Assembly (NCBI GenBank): GCA_002794775.1 | Contig: NBAY01000008.1 | Coordinates: 744,001 to 808,000, forward strand | DNA length: 64,000 nucleotides | Origin: Porodaedalea pini | Lineage: Eukaryota > Basidiomycota > Agaricomycetes > Hymenochaetales > Hymenochaetaceae | Reading direction: 5' to 3' | Shown: piece by piece, positions 49,256 to 59,851 of the stretch | How positions within the stretch are numbered: the first letter of the stretch is position 1 | How the letters are laid out: every line of letters starts with the position of its first letter | Notes under the pieces: generated by a model | Database searches by the model: none | Told to the model about the DNA's origin: nothing | What the model saw: the letters and a program-made list of their open reading frames with translations, nothing else | Translations under genes and position numbers: made by a program

Positions 49256-49666
49256 TTAACTGTTTCCTCGCATTCCTGGTTGATTTTTTTTTTTTTTTTC
49301 TTGATAATTCTTTTCCCTTCTTTTCAGCCAATCACTAGATGAATAATAACTCTTTTTCAGCCTGTTTCTCTCAACAACTAATTCGGCTTGTGCATCTCCT
49401 GTGGACCGTATGATTCGGTTTTCCAGTTTTTTCAGACTTTTACTTTTCTCTTCGAGTAAAATTCGTGAATTTTCATCTTTGTTCCTTTTTTCGCCCTCCA
49501 ACTCGTTTAAGCCAACCCTTTTTATATTCTCTGCTGATCTTTTACTTTTTTCACATTCTTCATTGGCTCTTTCCACTTTTCTTTTGCGATCAGAAAGTAT
49601 ACTGAGGAAGTTTCCAACTTCAAGTTCTTCCGATGTGTGCTGGGTACTGGCTGTTCCGTCAGACAT
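49256..49666 (-). CDS. Coiled-coil protein B, lineage-specific
   Basis: From ATG 49666 (MSDGTASTQHTSEELEVG) the frame gives about 136 residues of Lys/Glu-rich coiled coil (KRKVERANEECEKSKRSAEN, LKKLENRIIRSTG). The first 13 residues resemble copy A, but the rest does not align. A run of 16 A residues near 49284-49299 (seen as T on the plus strand) precedes the stop. In the next frame after this tract, coding-like sequence continues (ECEETVKEAERARDKIK, then a KPHQD tail like the KPHQE of copy A). It may be frameshifted, or it may rely on slippage. No known domain. Confidence 0.45.
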   Translation of the reverse strand: MSDGTASTQHTSEELEVGNFLSILSDRKRKVERANEECEKSKRSAENIKRVGLNELEGEKRNKDENSRILLEEKSKSLKKLENRIIRSTGDAQAELVVERNRLKKSYYSSSDWLKRREKNYQEKKKKNQPGMRGNS

Positions 49667-49935
49667 GGCTGATATGAGATATACTTCTGAGCTTATGATC
49701 AAAGAGAGTGGTTGAAAAGTAGGTGTTGATCTCAAAAGGTGTTTGGGATTGCATAGGGAATTTATAGTGGTCTCCAAGGTGTATTGCATCATTATGTTTG
49801 TTGTTTTGCTCATTACAATTTTGAAATCAATCAATGTTACACTTTGTAACACATGATATATTACAGCCATTTGCAGAAATATTTATGCTCATGTAGCTTC
49901 CACTTCTTTGTGCCTCAGAGTGCTCTTTCAACTTC

Positions 49936-50391
49936 AAAAATCAGTATTTCACTTGATTCTTTACTGATTCTTGTAAAATAAATTACTAAAATCATAATTG
50001 GACTTCCTATTAAACATATCTGGACTTACATGGTCAAGTAAGAAGGTAGAGAGGTTGCCCTGTGAGGAATACCTGTTCAGACAGGTAAAATCCAAAGTTA
50101 AAGACATGAAACCTATTGGAGAATGACCATTGACCTTGCAGTCTGAGCTTAGTGCTTCACAAAGCAATTTAGATACAAAATAAAACACAATATATACAGT
50201 ATAAGTTATATTCAGATTAGTACGATTGCACCAACAATGCACTTTTCTGGGGTGTGCCAAGAGGCATTAATGTTGGTGCAAAATTGACACATTAATATTT
50301 CAATCATGAACAACCATGCCACATAAGGCAGGTTGATCATTATGTAATTTACATGGCTTGCTAACCTGCTACATACATCTGTATATTCTGA
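49936..50391 (-). repeat. Left arm of hairpin, copy B
   Basis: Inverted copy of 50491-50940 or so. It retains the AAAAATCAGTATTTCACTTG stretch that is missing from the left arm of copy A, but it lacks the outermost MITE terminus. Confidence 0.8.
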
Positions 50392-50490
50392 CCAGCCCTG
50401 GAAACCTAAAAACTCAGATTAAGCAATGCCTAAAAAACTCGGATTGATGGCCAGTGGAGTTCCTGGCTTCACCGGGAGCTCCAGGGCTGG
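50392..50490. repeat. Hairpin loop, copy B, inverted relative to copy A
   Basis: 99 bp beginning CCAGCCCTGGAAACC and ending GGGAGCTCCAGGGCTGG. Its reverse complement aligns with the 37049-37147 loop. It carries the Helitron 3' hairpin fragment. Confidence 0.8.
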
Positions 50491-50972
50491 TCAGAATATA
50501 CAGATGGATGTAGCAGGTTAGTAAGCCATGTAAATTACATAATGATCAACCTGCCTTATGTGGCATGGTTGTTCATGATTGAAATATTAATGTGTCAATT
50601 TTGCACCAACATTAATGCCTCTTGGCACACCCCAGAAAAGTGCATTGTTGGTGCAATCGTACTAATCTGAATATAACTTATACTGTATATATTGTGTTTT
50701 ATTTTGTATCTAAATTGCTTCCTGGAGCACTAAGCTCAGACTGCAAGGTCAATGGTCATTCTCCAATAGGTTTCATGTCTTTAACTTTGGATTTTACCTG
50801 TCTGAACAGGTATTCCTCACAGGGCAACCTCTCTACCTTCTTACTTGATTATGTAAGTCCAGAAGTGTTCATATGAAGTCCAATTATGATTTTGGCAATT
50901 TATAGTAAAGAATCAAGTGAGATACTGATTTTTGTGGCTTACTAACCTGCTACATCCACCTGTATATTCTGA
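50491..50972 (+). mobile_element. 482-bp MITE, right arm of hairpin B
   Basis: Same length and termini as 37148-37629 (TCAGAATATACAG... and ...CTGTATATTCTGA), highly similar throughout. Followed by GATGATGATGATAAC in both copies. Confidence 0.75.
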
Positions 50973-50999
50973 TGATGATGATAACAATGTTAATGCATA

Positions 51000-52287
51000 C
51001 CAGCCCTGGAGTTCCTGGCTTTGCCGGGAACTCCACTGGCCATCAATCTGAGTTTTTAGGCATTGCTTAATCCGAGTTTTTTTGGTTCTACAGATTTAAT
51101 TAATGTAATTTCTCACCCTAAAAGCTATACCTATTTAAAGTTCCTTCCTGGCCATCAGTCTAAGCTCTTAGAACAATGCTTCATCTTAGTTCACATGATA
51201 TATCTCACATACACATGCTTGAAAGCAATCTGAAGTTTTATTGTATGACACTCTATTTATAACAAAACCTCACTAAGTACAATATTGGTTGTTGAGAACT
51301 TGAAGATAGAATAAGTCTCCTTCAATGGAGAGACATAGTGCATAATACCTGCTTCTCATGTCTTCATTTAAAATAAATAGAAAGGATATTATTTATACAA
51401 TATAGATACTATGTTAGGACACCTTGTATTATATTCATAAAAGACTATAGGTGTAGGCCTGCTAGAGTATTCTCACTACTTTTAACATGTTGCTGACTTC
51501 CTATACATCATCACTTGACCCTGATGTATTGAGTGTCCAACATTCCAAGACACAAACTCTGAAACACAACCATGTAGCTGTACCACAATTATGAGGAGTC
51601 TAAGTCTGAGACTCAGTGGCAGTCTCCAGACCTATGGAGTCTGGCACATTATGTTTAGTTCATGCCCTTTTCACATTCTATTTACTGCCCAGCTCATCCA
51701 AAGCTTATATGCACTTATACTGAGTTGTGCTATGTATACTCTGGCATGAGCTAGACCAATGATTTACATATTCTGAGAGTAACTCTCAATGGACTCCTAT
51801 TGGTTGATTTTCTACTGAAATTTATTTTATAATACACATGGAGAAGATAGCAGAATATTTCTCTAACTGACTTATTTTTTTCAGCATTTTTCCTAACTTT
51901 TTCATGTGAGGAGTATAAAATTGATTATAGATGATTTGCAAGCTGCTGCTTTGGAGTTACCACTTTTAGCCATCAAAATTTTGAGAGAAGAGCATGATTT
52001 AATTAAATTATTTCTCATATTTTTTACAATTTTTTTCATAGGGGAAATGAGTTGATTGAGCCTACAAAGCGGTCTGCTCACGGATGTGTGCCCATATGCA
52101 TGTGCAAACATCATGTGATGATCTGCATGTTGCTGCTTTGAGCCATCAAATGTTTTGGAGCTGGCCGGAGCAGGAGCATGTGTGTGACAACTAAAGAAGG
52201 AAAAAGGAAGCATCAAAAAATTGAAAGTCCGAATTTAGTCAGCATGTGGCTGTGTCGAAAGTGGCCCTTTGCGTTTGTATATTAAGA
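51000..52287 (-). mobile_element. Non-autonomous Helitron, copy 1
   Basis: On the minus strand the element begins TCTTAATATACAAACGC and ends with a 12-bp GC-rich hairpin (GGAGTTCC..., loop, ...GGAACTCC) followed by AGGGCTGG. It is inserted between A and T with no target duplication. This is the classic Helitron layout: 5' TC, 3' hairpin, CTRR end. The matching locus in copy A (37629-37660) lacks it and reads AATGCATATTCAG, so the insertion boundaries are proven within this window. Length is 1,288 bp; there is no Rep/helicase ORF. It sits just downstream of the mS34 stop codon. Confidence 0.9.
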
Positions 52288-52379
52288 TTCAGATGAGGAA
52301 AATAAACAATATTAATGCATGTGGAAAGCAACTAATGACATCCAAACCAACTATTCAGCTCTCTGAGCCCATTCATCCG

Positions 52380-52947
52380 CTATGCTTTGACCGCTTTCAG
52401 AGCCGCGGTCGATGTTGACTTTTCCGTCTGCTGTTGTGCGATTTGCTTCGAAACGGGTGACGGCGAGATCTCCTGCACGGCTCGTATGTCCTGTCCGGTC
52501 GATTGCCCCTGGCTCCACATGTATTTTAGTGCGCCAGCTATGCGCTCTTCTCGTTCGCTAATAGGTTTCCCTGAGATTATCCAACAAAATATGGTAAGCA
52601 CGACAGTTCATAGACAGGAAGCAACAACTGCAGGATATATATATATAAACGTTAAGCCCCAAACCGTAGAACGTACCTCTCCAGACAATTCTCCCCCAAG
52701 CCTTCCCATGAGTACCCTCAGCCTTGAGTTTCACACGCGAAACTTCCCAGAAACAGCCCTCGATGCCTTTTGACTGCCATCGGGTCTGGTATACGCGTGC
52801 GCCGACGCCGTCGCGCGGCAGTCGTGCAAGGGTCTCGTACAAGTTGCGCGGCTTGTTTTCGAGCGCCTCTGTTGTTTCTTTGGACACGAGCCCCGCAATG
52901 GCGCGAGGGAGGACGCCGGCGTTATGTAGTACGCGGGACGCGTTCAT
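52380..52947 (-). CDS. Mitochondrial small-subunit ribosomal protein mS34-like
   Basis: Two exons (52947-52677 and 52570-52380) give 153 residues. The N-terminus is basic and Ala-rich, as expected for mitochondrial import. The core NLYETLARLPRDGVGARV, then WEVSRVKLKAEGTHGKAWG, is in the pattern of MRP-S34 proteins (L-W/Y-x-x-L-x-x-L-P-x-x-GVG-R-V). Exon 2 encodes GKPISEREERIAGALKYMW and a low-complexity tail. A MITE begins about 8 bp upstream of the ATG, so the 5' UTR and promoter would have to come from or across it. The second exon is duplicated at 37748-37938. Confidence 0.65.
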
Positions 52948-52954
52948 GGTGGTA

Positions 52955-53567
52955 AGGTAGAGGAAAGTTAAACTCAACAAGCTGTGACGCTGACCTTACT
53001 TTCCTTTTCTAGCAACACACAATGATGATAGAATAAACTTTTCAACTGGACACAAACTCACATTTCAGCCTCATAGTTCTATCGGCCTTCCTGATAGCTA
53101 CAGATGTATGTTTTTATCTTTCAGAAATATGCAGTTTTGGTCAAGTTATTTTAGGGAAAAGACTTTTTTGTTCCAAACATCATAGAATCAAATGAGCAGC
53201 ATTCTGACGAACTTTGAAAAATTTGACCTCGAGATTTTTGCCGCTCTCAGCTAATTCCATTTGTCAAATAATTTTTAAATATAGTAATTTAATATATTAC
53301 TAATGCAAAGGACTGAATCATATTCAAGCTCAGTAGATTAATAGGTGGTATCATGGTCACAGGGTCTTAATCAAGAGGATTATAGCTGAGATGGCTGCTG
53401 CCAGCATATAATCTACAGTGTACTTCGACATTCTAGCCGTCCTCCAAAAACATTTTTTTTGACCTCACGATTTTTGCCGCTAGGGTCCTTCCTAATGGGG
53501 AAGTTGAATAAAGTTTAGGTTGTGACATTGATGTGACAAGCTTGTTGAGTTTAACTTTCCTCTACCT
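52955..53567. mobile_element. 613-bp MITE with AGGTAGAGGAAAG ends
   Basis: Terminal inverted repeats of about 30 bp: AGGTAGAGGAAAGTTAAACT and onward at the left, complement at the right. TA lies directly outside both ends (52953-52954 and 53568-53569). AT-rich interior without coding. Inserted between the mS34 start codon and its original promoter. Confidence 0.75.
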
Positions 53568-53724
53568 TAGGACTGGAATGACTGAAGAAATGTTTTCCTT
53601 TCTGAGCGTGTAGCCCGGCCGGCACTTGCGGCCCTAATCCGGCTCTACTCCGATCCACACTCTAAACTTTTTTTTCCTCATTCCACGAAAGGCCCACACT
53701 CACACAGTGTCAACGACAATCGGC

Positions 53725-55879
53725 ATGTCGGGCACGAGTAACACCAAGGCAGGCGATGGTGCCAAAGTGGGAGGGGATGGCGAGCCGCTGTACATCGGCA
53801 TCGATGTCGGCACGGGCTCGGTGCGCGCCGCGCTTGTCGCTCACTCCGGTGGGATTGTGGCGTCCGCGACGAAGGAGACGAAGACGTTCCGCGAGCCGGA
53901 CGACCACCGCATCTTCGAGCAGTCGACAACTGAGATTTGGGATGCGATCCGCACTTGTGTCGCGCAGGTGCTTGCGGGCGAGGGCGGCAAGCGCATAGAC
54001 CCTGCGCGGGTGAAGGGCATTGGATTCGATGCGACGTGCTCGCTTGCGGTCACTGATCAGCAGGGAAATCCCGTCACTGTGTCCAAGGGGGAGGGTCTCG
54101 GGAAGCCTGGACACAGGAATATAATTTTGTGGGCCGACCATCGAGCGGAGGAAGAGGCGAAGCTAATAAACAGCACAGGATCGGTTGTACTTGACTATGT
54201 CGGAGGTACGATGAGTGTGAGTGGTCATTCTTGTTATCTTATTCTCTTAGTCTGATGGAGCGCAAACTGTTGTAGCTTGAGATGGAGATCCCAAAGACCC
54301 TCTGGCTCAAGAAGCATATGGATGGCTCCTTGTTCTCTCGCTGCCAGTTCTTCGACCTTCCCGATTTCCTCACCTACCGTGCCACAGGGGAGGTTACACG
54401 CTCGGCCTGCTCATTGACATGCAAGTGCTCATACGTGCCGGATAAAGGTGGCGATAGTCCTGCGGGCTGGCAAGACTCATTTTTCGAACGGATAGGGCTC
54501 GGCGAGTTCGTGAAGAATAACTACGTCCAGCTCGGCCCTGTCAAGGATGGCCTGCAGAGGGACAAGAAGAAAACAGATACATTAACGGCCGGTATTCCAG
54601 TCGGAAAGGGTCTGAGTGAGAAGGCCGCGAAGGAGCTTGGCCTGTTGAAGGGCACCCCCGTCGGCAGTGCTGTAATTGATGCGTGTGTCTTCACCAGTCT
54701 TCTGTGGAACTTCTACCGAATAGCTAACATGCGCTAGCTATGCAGGGTGGGTAGGCACGATTGCTGCGCGCCACTCTCCAGACTCTCCCTTTGCTACCCT
54801 TGAGACCTCAAGCCACCGTTTGGCACCTTGCGCGGGTACTTCTACGTGTTTCATCGTGCAGTCTCCTGAGGGTGTCTTCGTCCCTGGAGTCTGGGGTCCT
54901 TATAAGGATGCTGTCTTCCCTGGCTGGTGGATGAATGAAGGCGGTCAAAGCTCCACAGGCCAGGTCCGTTTCTTTCCTTCAATGAAAATGTGGTGCATAT
55001 GCTCAACTTATTTGTAGTTGATTGACTTCATGATCACGACTCATGCTGCCTATCCACAGCTTCTCCAGATCGCAGAGAAAGAGAAGACTAACATCCACAT
55101 CGGTAATGTCATATACTCTAAAAGAAGGGATTTTCTTTAACGGATTTACGCATAGTTCTGGCCAACGAGTTGGAGAGGCAGCGCAAAGAGAAGGGATTTG
55201 AGACTTTGACCGAGCTGACGAAGGACATGCACTTATACCCTGACCTCCACGGTGCGTGAGCAACTTTTCAGAGATAGCAAAGCCACTCAACATCGATAAC
55301 CGTAGGCAACCGCTCCCCTATCGCGGATCCAACGATGCGAGGCTCGATCATGGGCCTCACTCTCGACAGCTCTCTGCACGACCTTGCGCGTAAGTTCCAC
55401 ATTACGCTCGAGGCGATCGCGCTGCAGACGCGGCACATCGTCGACTCGATGAACGCCGCAGGGCACAAGATCACGGAGCTGTACATGAGCGGCGGGCAAG
55501 CTAAGAACGCGAAGCTTATGCAGCTCTTCGCGGACGTTGTCGGTGTGCCCGTCATCCTCCCTGAATCGACCGCCGATGCGGTTTCGCGCGGCTCTGCGAT
55601 GCTTGCGCGCTTCGCGGCGGAGAGGCAGCAGGGAAAGACGGAGAACGAGCTGCTATGGGATATCATGGTCAGCTCCTTCTGTTCCTCGACCAATCTCCCC
55701 GACAGACTGACCACTTGCGACATGCTTTTCAGGTCGAGATGACGCCGAATGGAACGCTCGTCTCGCCGGCCGCTTCGGCGCGTGAGAAGAAGCTGCTCGA
55801 GGCTAAGTACAAAATCTTCCTGGAGAGCATCGACATCCAGAAGCGTTGGAGGAAAGAAATAGAGGCTGCAAGTGCCTAA
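53725..55879 (+). CDS. FGGY-family carbohydrate kinase (FGGY/YDR109C, D-ribulokinase type)
   Basis: A multi-exon gene starting [11 protein letters not shown]. The phosphate-binding start [15 protein letters not shown], then [12 protein letters not shown] and [10 protein letters not shown], are FGGY N-terminal domain motifs. The C-terminal domain shows [43 protein letters not shown] and the ATP-site [14 protein letters not shown]. It ends [11 protein letters not shown] at 55879. The family phosphorylates pentuloses such as D-ribulose in the cytosol; the precise substrate is inferred from resemblance to the YDR109C/human FGGY branch. Exon joins that I checked (for example GGTMS to LEMEIPK, and VIDA to YAGWVG) keep frame. 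Confidence 0.87.
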
Positions 55880-55973
55880 ATGTAATTAAAGTCGCAAATG
55901 TAAACTGTGTGTTGTATAGATTTGATCAAGTTCCATCATTGATAATTATATTGAGGAGTAATGATATTATTGA

Positions 55974-57314
55974 CCAGCCCTGGAGTTCCCGGCGAAGCCG
56001 GGAACTCCGCTGGCCATCAATCCGAGTTTTTTAGGCATTGCTTAATCTGAGTTTTTTTGTTTCTTCAGATTTAATTAATGCAATTTCTCACTCTAAAAGC
56101 TATACCTATTCAAAGTTCCTTGCTGGCCATCAGTCTAAGCTCTTAGAACAATGCTTCATCTTAGTTCACATGATTCTTCAATTGCAAACTTATATATCTC
56201 ACATACACATGCTTGAAAGCAATCTAAATTTTTATTGTATGACATTCTGTTTACAACAAAACCTCACTAAGTACAATATTGGTTGTTGAGATCCTGAAGA
56301 TAGAGTAAGTCTCTTTCAATGGAGAAACATAGTGCATAATACCTGCTTCTCATGTCTTTATTTAAAATAGAAAGGATATTCTTTATACAGTATAGATACT
56401 ATGTTAGGACACCTTATATTATATTCATAAAAGGTTATAGGTGTAGGCCTGCTAGAGTATTCTCACTACTTCTAACATGTTGCTGACTTCCTATACATCA
56501 TCACTTGACTCTGATGTATTGAGTGTCTGACATTCCAAGATACAAACTCTGAAACACAACCATGTAGCTGTACTACAATTATGAGGAGTCTAAGTCTGAG
56601 ACTCAGTAGCAGTCTCCAGACCTATGGAGTCTGGCACATTATGTTCAGTTCATGCCCTTTTCACATTCTCTTTACTGCTCAACTCATCCAAAGCTTATAA
56701 GCACTTATACTGAGTTGTGCTATGTATACTCTGGCATGAGCCAGGTCAATGATTTATATATTCTGAGAGTAATTCTCAATGGACTCCTATGGGTTGATTT
56801 TCTACTGAAATTTATTTTATAATACACATGGAGAAGATAGCAGAATATTTTTCTAATTAACTTATTTTTTTCAGCATTTTTCCTAACTTTTTCATGTGAG
56901 GAATGAGTTGTTTGAGCTCAGAGTATAAAATTGATTGTAAATGATTTGCATGCTGCTGCTTTGGAGTTACCACTTTTAGCCATCAAAATTTTGAGAGAAA
57001 AGCATGATTTAATTAAATTATTTTTCCTTAATTTTTGCGATTTTGTTTCATATTTTTTACAATTTTTTTCGTATGGGTAATGAGTTGATTAAGGCTACAG
57101 AGCGGTCTGTTCACGGATGTGTGCACATGTGCAGACATCATGTGATGATCTGCAATGTTGCCGCTTTGAGCCATCAAAAGCTTCGGGGCTGGCCGGAGCA
57201 GGAGCATGTGAGACAACTAAAGAAGGAAAAAGGAAGCATCAAAACAATTGAAAGTCCGAGTTTAGTCAGCATGTGGCTGTGTCGAAAGTGGCCCTTTGCG
57301 TTTGTATATTAAGA
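55974..57314 (-). mobile_element. Non-autonomous Helitron, copy 2
   Basis: 1,341 bp, same termini as 51000-52287 (minus strand 5' TCTTAATATAC, 3' hairpin GTTCCCGG-loop-CCGGGAAC then TCCAGGGCTGG). Host A precedes and host T follows on the minus strand, without target duplication. It starts 95 bp downstream of the FGGY kinase stop. The copies differ by scattered substitutions and a few indels of up to about 40 bp. No Rep/helicase. Confidence 0.88.
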
Positions 57315-57765
57315 TAGAGTCTATAGACGCCATCTCAATTGAAGTTCCGACGCCTTTTATGGATTTTCCACTGCCGCATTCGGGTTTCCTTGGACGCGCT
57401 GGTGCGTCGCGTCTCTAGCTCTTAGAGTCTTACCAACGCGTACGACGAAAACGCGTTTGCGTAGGCTGAGGGCGCGCCTGTCGTTCGCGCTTGCTCTGTT
57501 GTCTGTCCTCTTCGTATCCACCCTCATTGCCCTTCAACTCTTCACTGACAACTGGCGCCGCACGAGCACCAACTTCTAGCTGCACCCACCAAGCGCGACT
57601 TACAGTTGAATTCTCAGCTGTGAGGCCGAGTTGCTCAATTCTGCTCTCACCTGCAACTACGTGTCTGCTTCCTTCATAGTCAGCTCTCCGGCTTCGACCC
57701 AGTCATCACCATTTTCTTCTTTTTGACGTTCACGACGACGCATTCTCGCTACACCTGTCTCGAAA
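57315..57765. other. Promoter region of second F-box gene
   Basis: GC-richer than the Helitron and T/C-rich near the start codon. No gene recognised. The Helitron lies immediately upstream. Confidence 0.5.
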
Positions 57766-59381
57766 ATGGCCCTTAGCTCCCTTAGATTGGGAGAAAACAT
57801 AGTCCCACAGTGTATTGCTATTCTACGAGATGCATTGGACGATTCGAAGGGTGGTGTGGAACTATCTCAAACAGGCAATGTATGGGACTTCGAGATCCAC
57901 GACGAAAACGCGTACGTCCCACAGAACTTTGTTTGACTTCCTAGTTCCTATCTGACACCAGTATGTAGCTATATCGCTGATGATAACGTTTTCAACAAAG
58001 ACATGCAAAACCTGAAACAACTAAAGGAAGCGAGACACTACCTCAGCTCTTTGCTCAGCTCTTTAGATGCCAAAGTGGCGGGTCTTGAGGCGAACTTAAC
58101 TCCTGCCTCTTTCAAACGGGGAATTATAAAACTGCCGAACGAGATACTTCAATACATATTTCTCGATGCCTGTGACGTTGCCGATGACTGTGGCCCGGAG
58201 AGACTGTCCCAGGTCTGCCATCGCTTTCGTAATGTTGCTACTTCGTTTCCAAAGCTTTGGAACGCGGTTCACTTGAACATGGATGTATACGCTCTGAAGA
58301 AGCGTATCTCACTCAGCATGGAGCTACCACTCTCTATATCCCTGATTCCGTTCGGCGGACGTTTCTACACTGACAGTGACGATCTTGTCATGGGCCACGG
58401 ATCCGCTTGGGATGAATTTCTCGAGGTTACCAGTCCGCATTGCCACCGTTGGCAGAGCCTATACATCGACGCAGGTGATGCTGCAGAGAATATAACAGCT
58501 TTCGTGGAGTATCCTGGATTCATCGTTCCCTCTGTCGAATCATTGGTAATCATCTATCACAGGTGCGAAGAAGACGGGGTCTTTTATGAGCATATATCCA
58601 TGGAGAGTGGGGGTTTCCAAACGTCATCGCTGTGCGCACCAAATTCCTCATTCCCCTTACAGGATGCTTCAATGTCATGACGGAATGCACGCTCGGTGCG
58701 CCTCATCCTGGCAACATGTTCTGTGTCGATGATATCGTCCAGTTCCTTGACTCTTCGCCAGGTTTAGTGCGCTTGTCTATCACGGATCTTCGGGAGCCCA
58801 AAATTTCAGGAACATTAATATTGTTTTCAGTGGGGGAAAGACGCAGAGCACATCTTTCGAATCTCTGTTTCTTCAGCATCTCGAATAACAACTCAAGAGG
58901 CTTCGTTCATTCCGTAAGCAGAGAAATGCACAATATTCTCGACTTCATCGACATGCCTAACGTCGAAGAGATATCTATAACACTCTATTACACCCAAAGT
59001 GAAACCTTTGAGGACCCGCTCGGACGTCTCACCATTTCAACTTCCCTCAAATTTCCCTCGCTCAAACGTCTCTCTTTCACGTGCGCCTATTCTACTGGCC
59101 TCCACTTGTACACTCCGGAGTTATTGGAGGAATATCCAACACTTGAAATTCTCTCCCTCGAAACTCCGAATCACCGCCTTTTCGCGGGTGTTAGACCGAT
59201 AAAATGCGCCCTAAATCTTCATACTCTTCGCCTCCAGAATTGCCAGAAATTATCCCATAAGGATTTGCAGTGCATCGTTGACAGCATTCAGCAAGCAGGA
59301 GGGAGTATCGGAGATATAGAAATTGTCGACTGTCAGGCCGTGAGCGCTGAATACGGTAGATCTCTTGTCAATGGACGTTGA
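57766..59381 (+). pseudogene. F-box protein (second), frameshifted
   Basis: Exon 1 57766-57911, exon 2 from 57969. MALSSLRLGENIVP, then a helix with LKEARHYLSSLLSSLDAKV, then an F-box (IKLPNEILQYIFLDACDVAD...LSQVCHRFRNVATSFPKLWNAV) and LRR-like strands to 59381. The layout matches the 23618 gene. The frame changes near 58603-58607: up to ISMES it reads in one frame, and from EWGFPNVIAVRTKFL it reads in another. The bases there are GAGAG, and removing one AG would restore the frame; no GT..AG intron fits. So either a recent 2-bp expansion broke the gene, or the first frame ends it early at 58680. If functional it would be an SCF substrate receptor. Confidence 0.7.
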
Positions 59382-59851
59382 CAGGTGGGGACAGCAACTT
59401 TTCTTATAAATGTGCTCTGACAGTGCCGATGTACGCTTTAACTTCTGTGACTGTCGTTGTAATGCGCGTCGATATTCTCTTACTGAGGACTTATCATATC
59501 GCCTTAAAGATTCTCAGACTTATATGGCTTATAGTGTACCTAGCTCAGATTCCACCAAATGCACGTATCACCCACTCAGTCTCATAGTCTTCTTTAAAGA
59601 TTCCATACTAATGTCGTGTATCTTCGAAGACCTTCCTTTGATGTTTTATCCGTTTCGCATGTCATGATAAAGCCGGTAGGCCAATAAAATATAATTGTGT
59701 ACTCGAGAACCAGCCTTCATTAGCAAGCCAATCTCGGTCGGCACCTGACCTTGTCAAAGCTTTACCAAACTATAAACTTATTCTACGACACGATTAAGAG
59801 TACAATATTTGCGATGTAAGATCAGCAAGCGCGGTCAGCGACTATACCCAT
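59382..59851. other. Convergent 3' region
   Basis: Non-coding region between the F-box gene and XRN2, which converge. AT-rich with AATAAA-like words near 59690. Nothing else recognised. Confidence 0.5.

Larger units (their letters stand above)
48878..52684. repeat. Segmental duplication, copy B (with Helitron insertion)
   Basis: Matches 35425-38060 apart from the Helitron at 51000-52287 and the body of the coiled-coil gene. It includes the complete mS34 terminal exon and ends in exon 1 of that gene, so this is probably the parental location. Confidence 0.8.
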
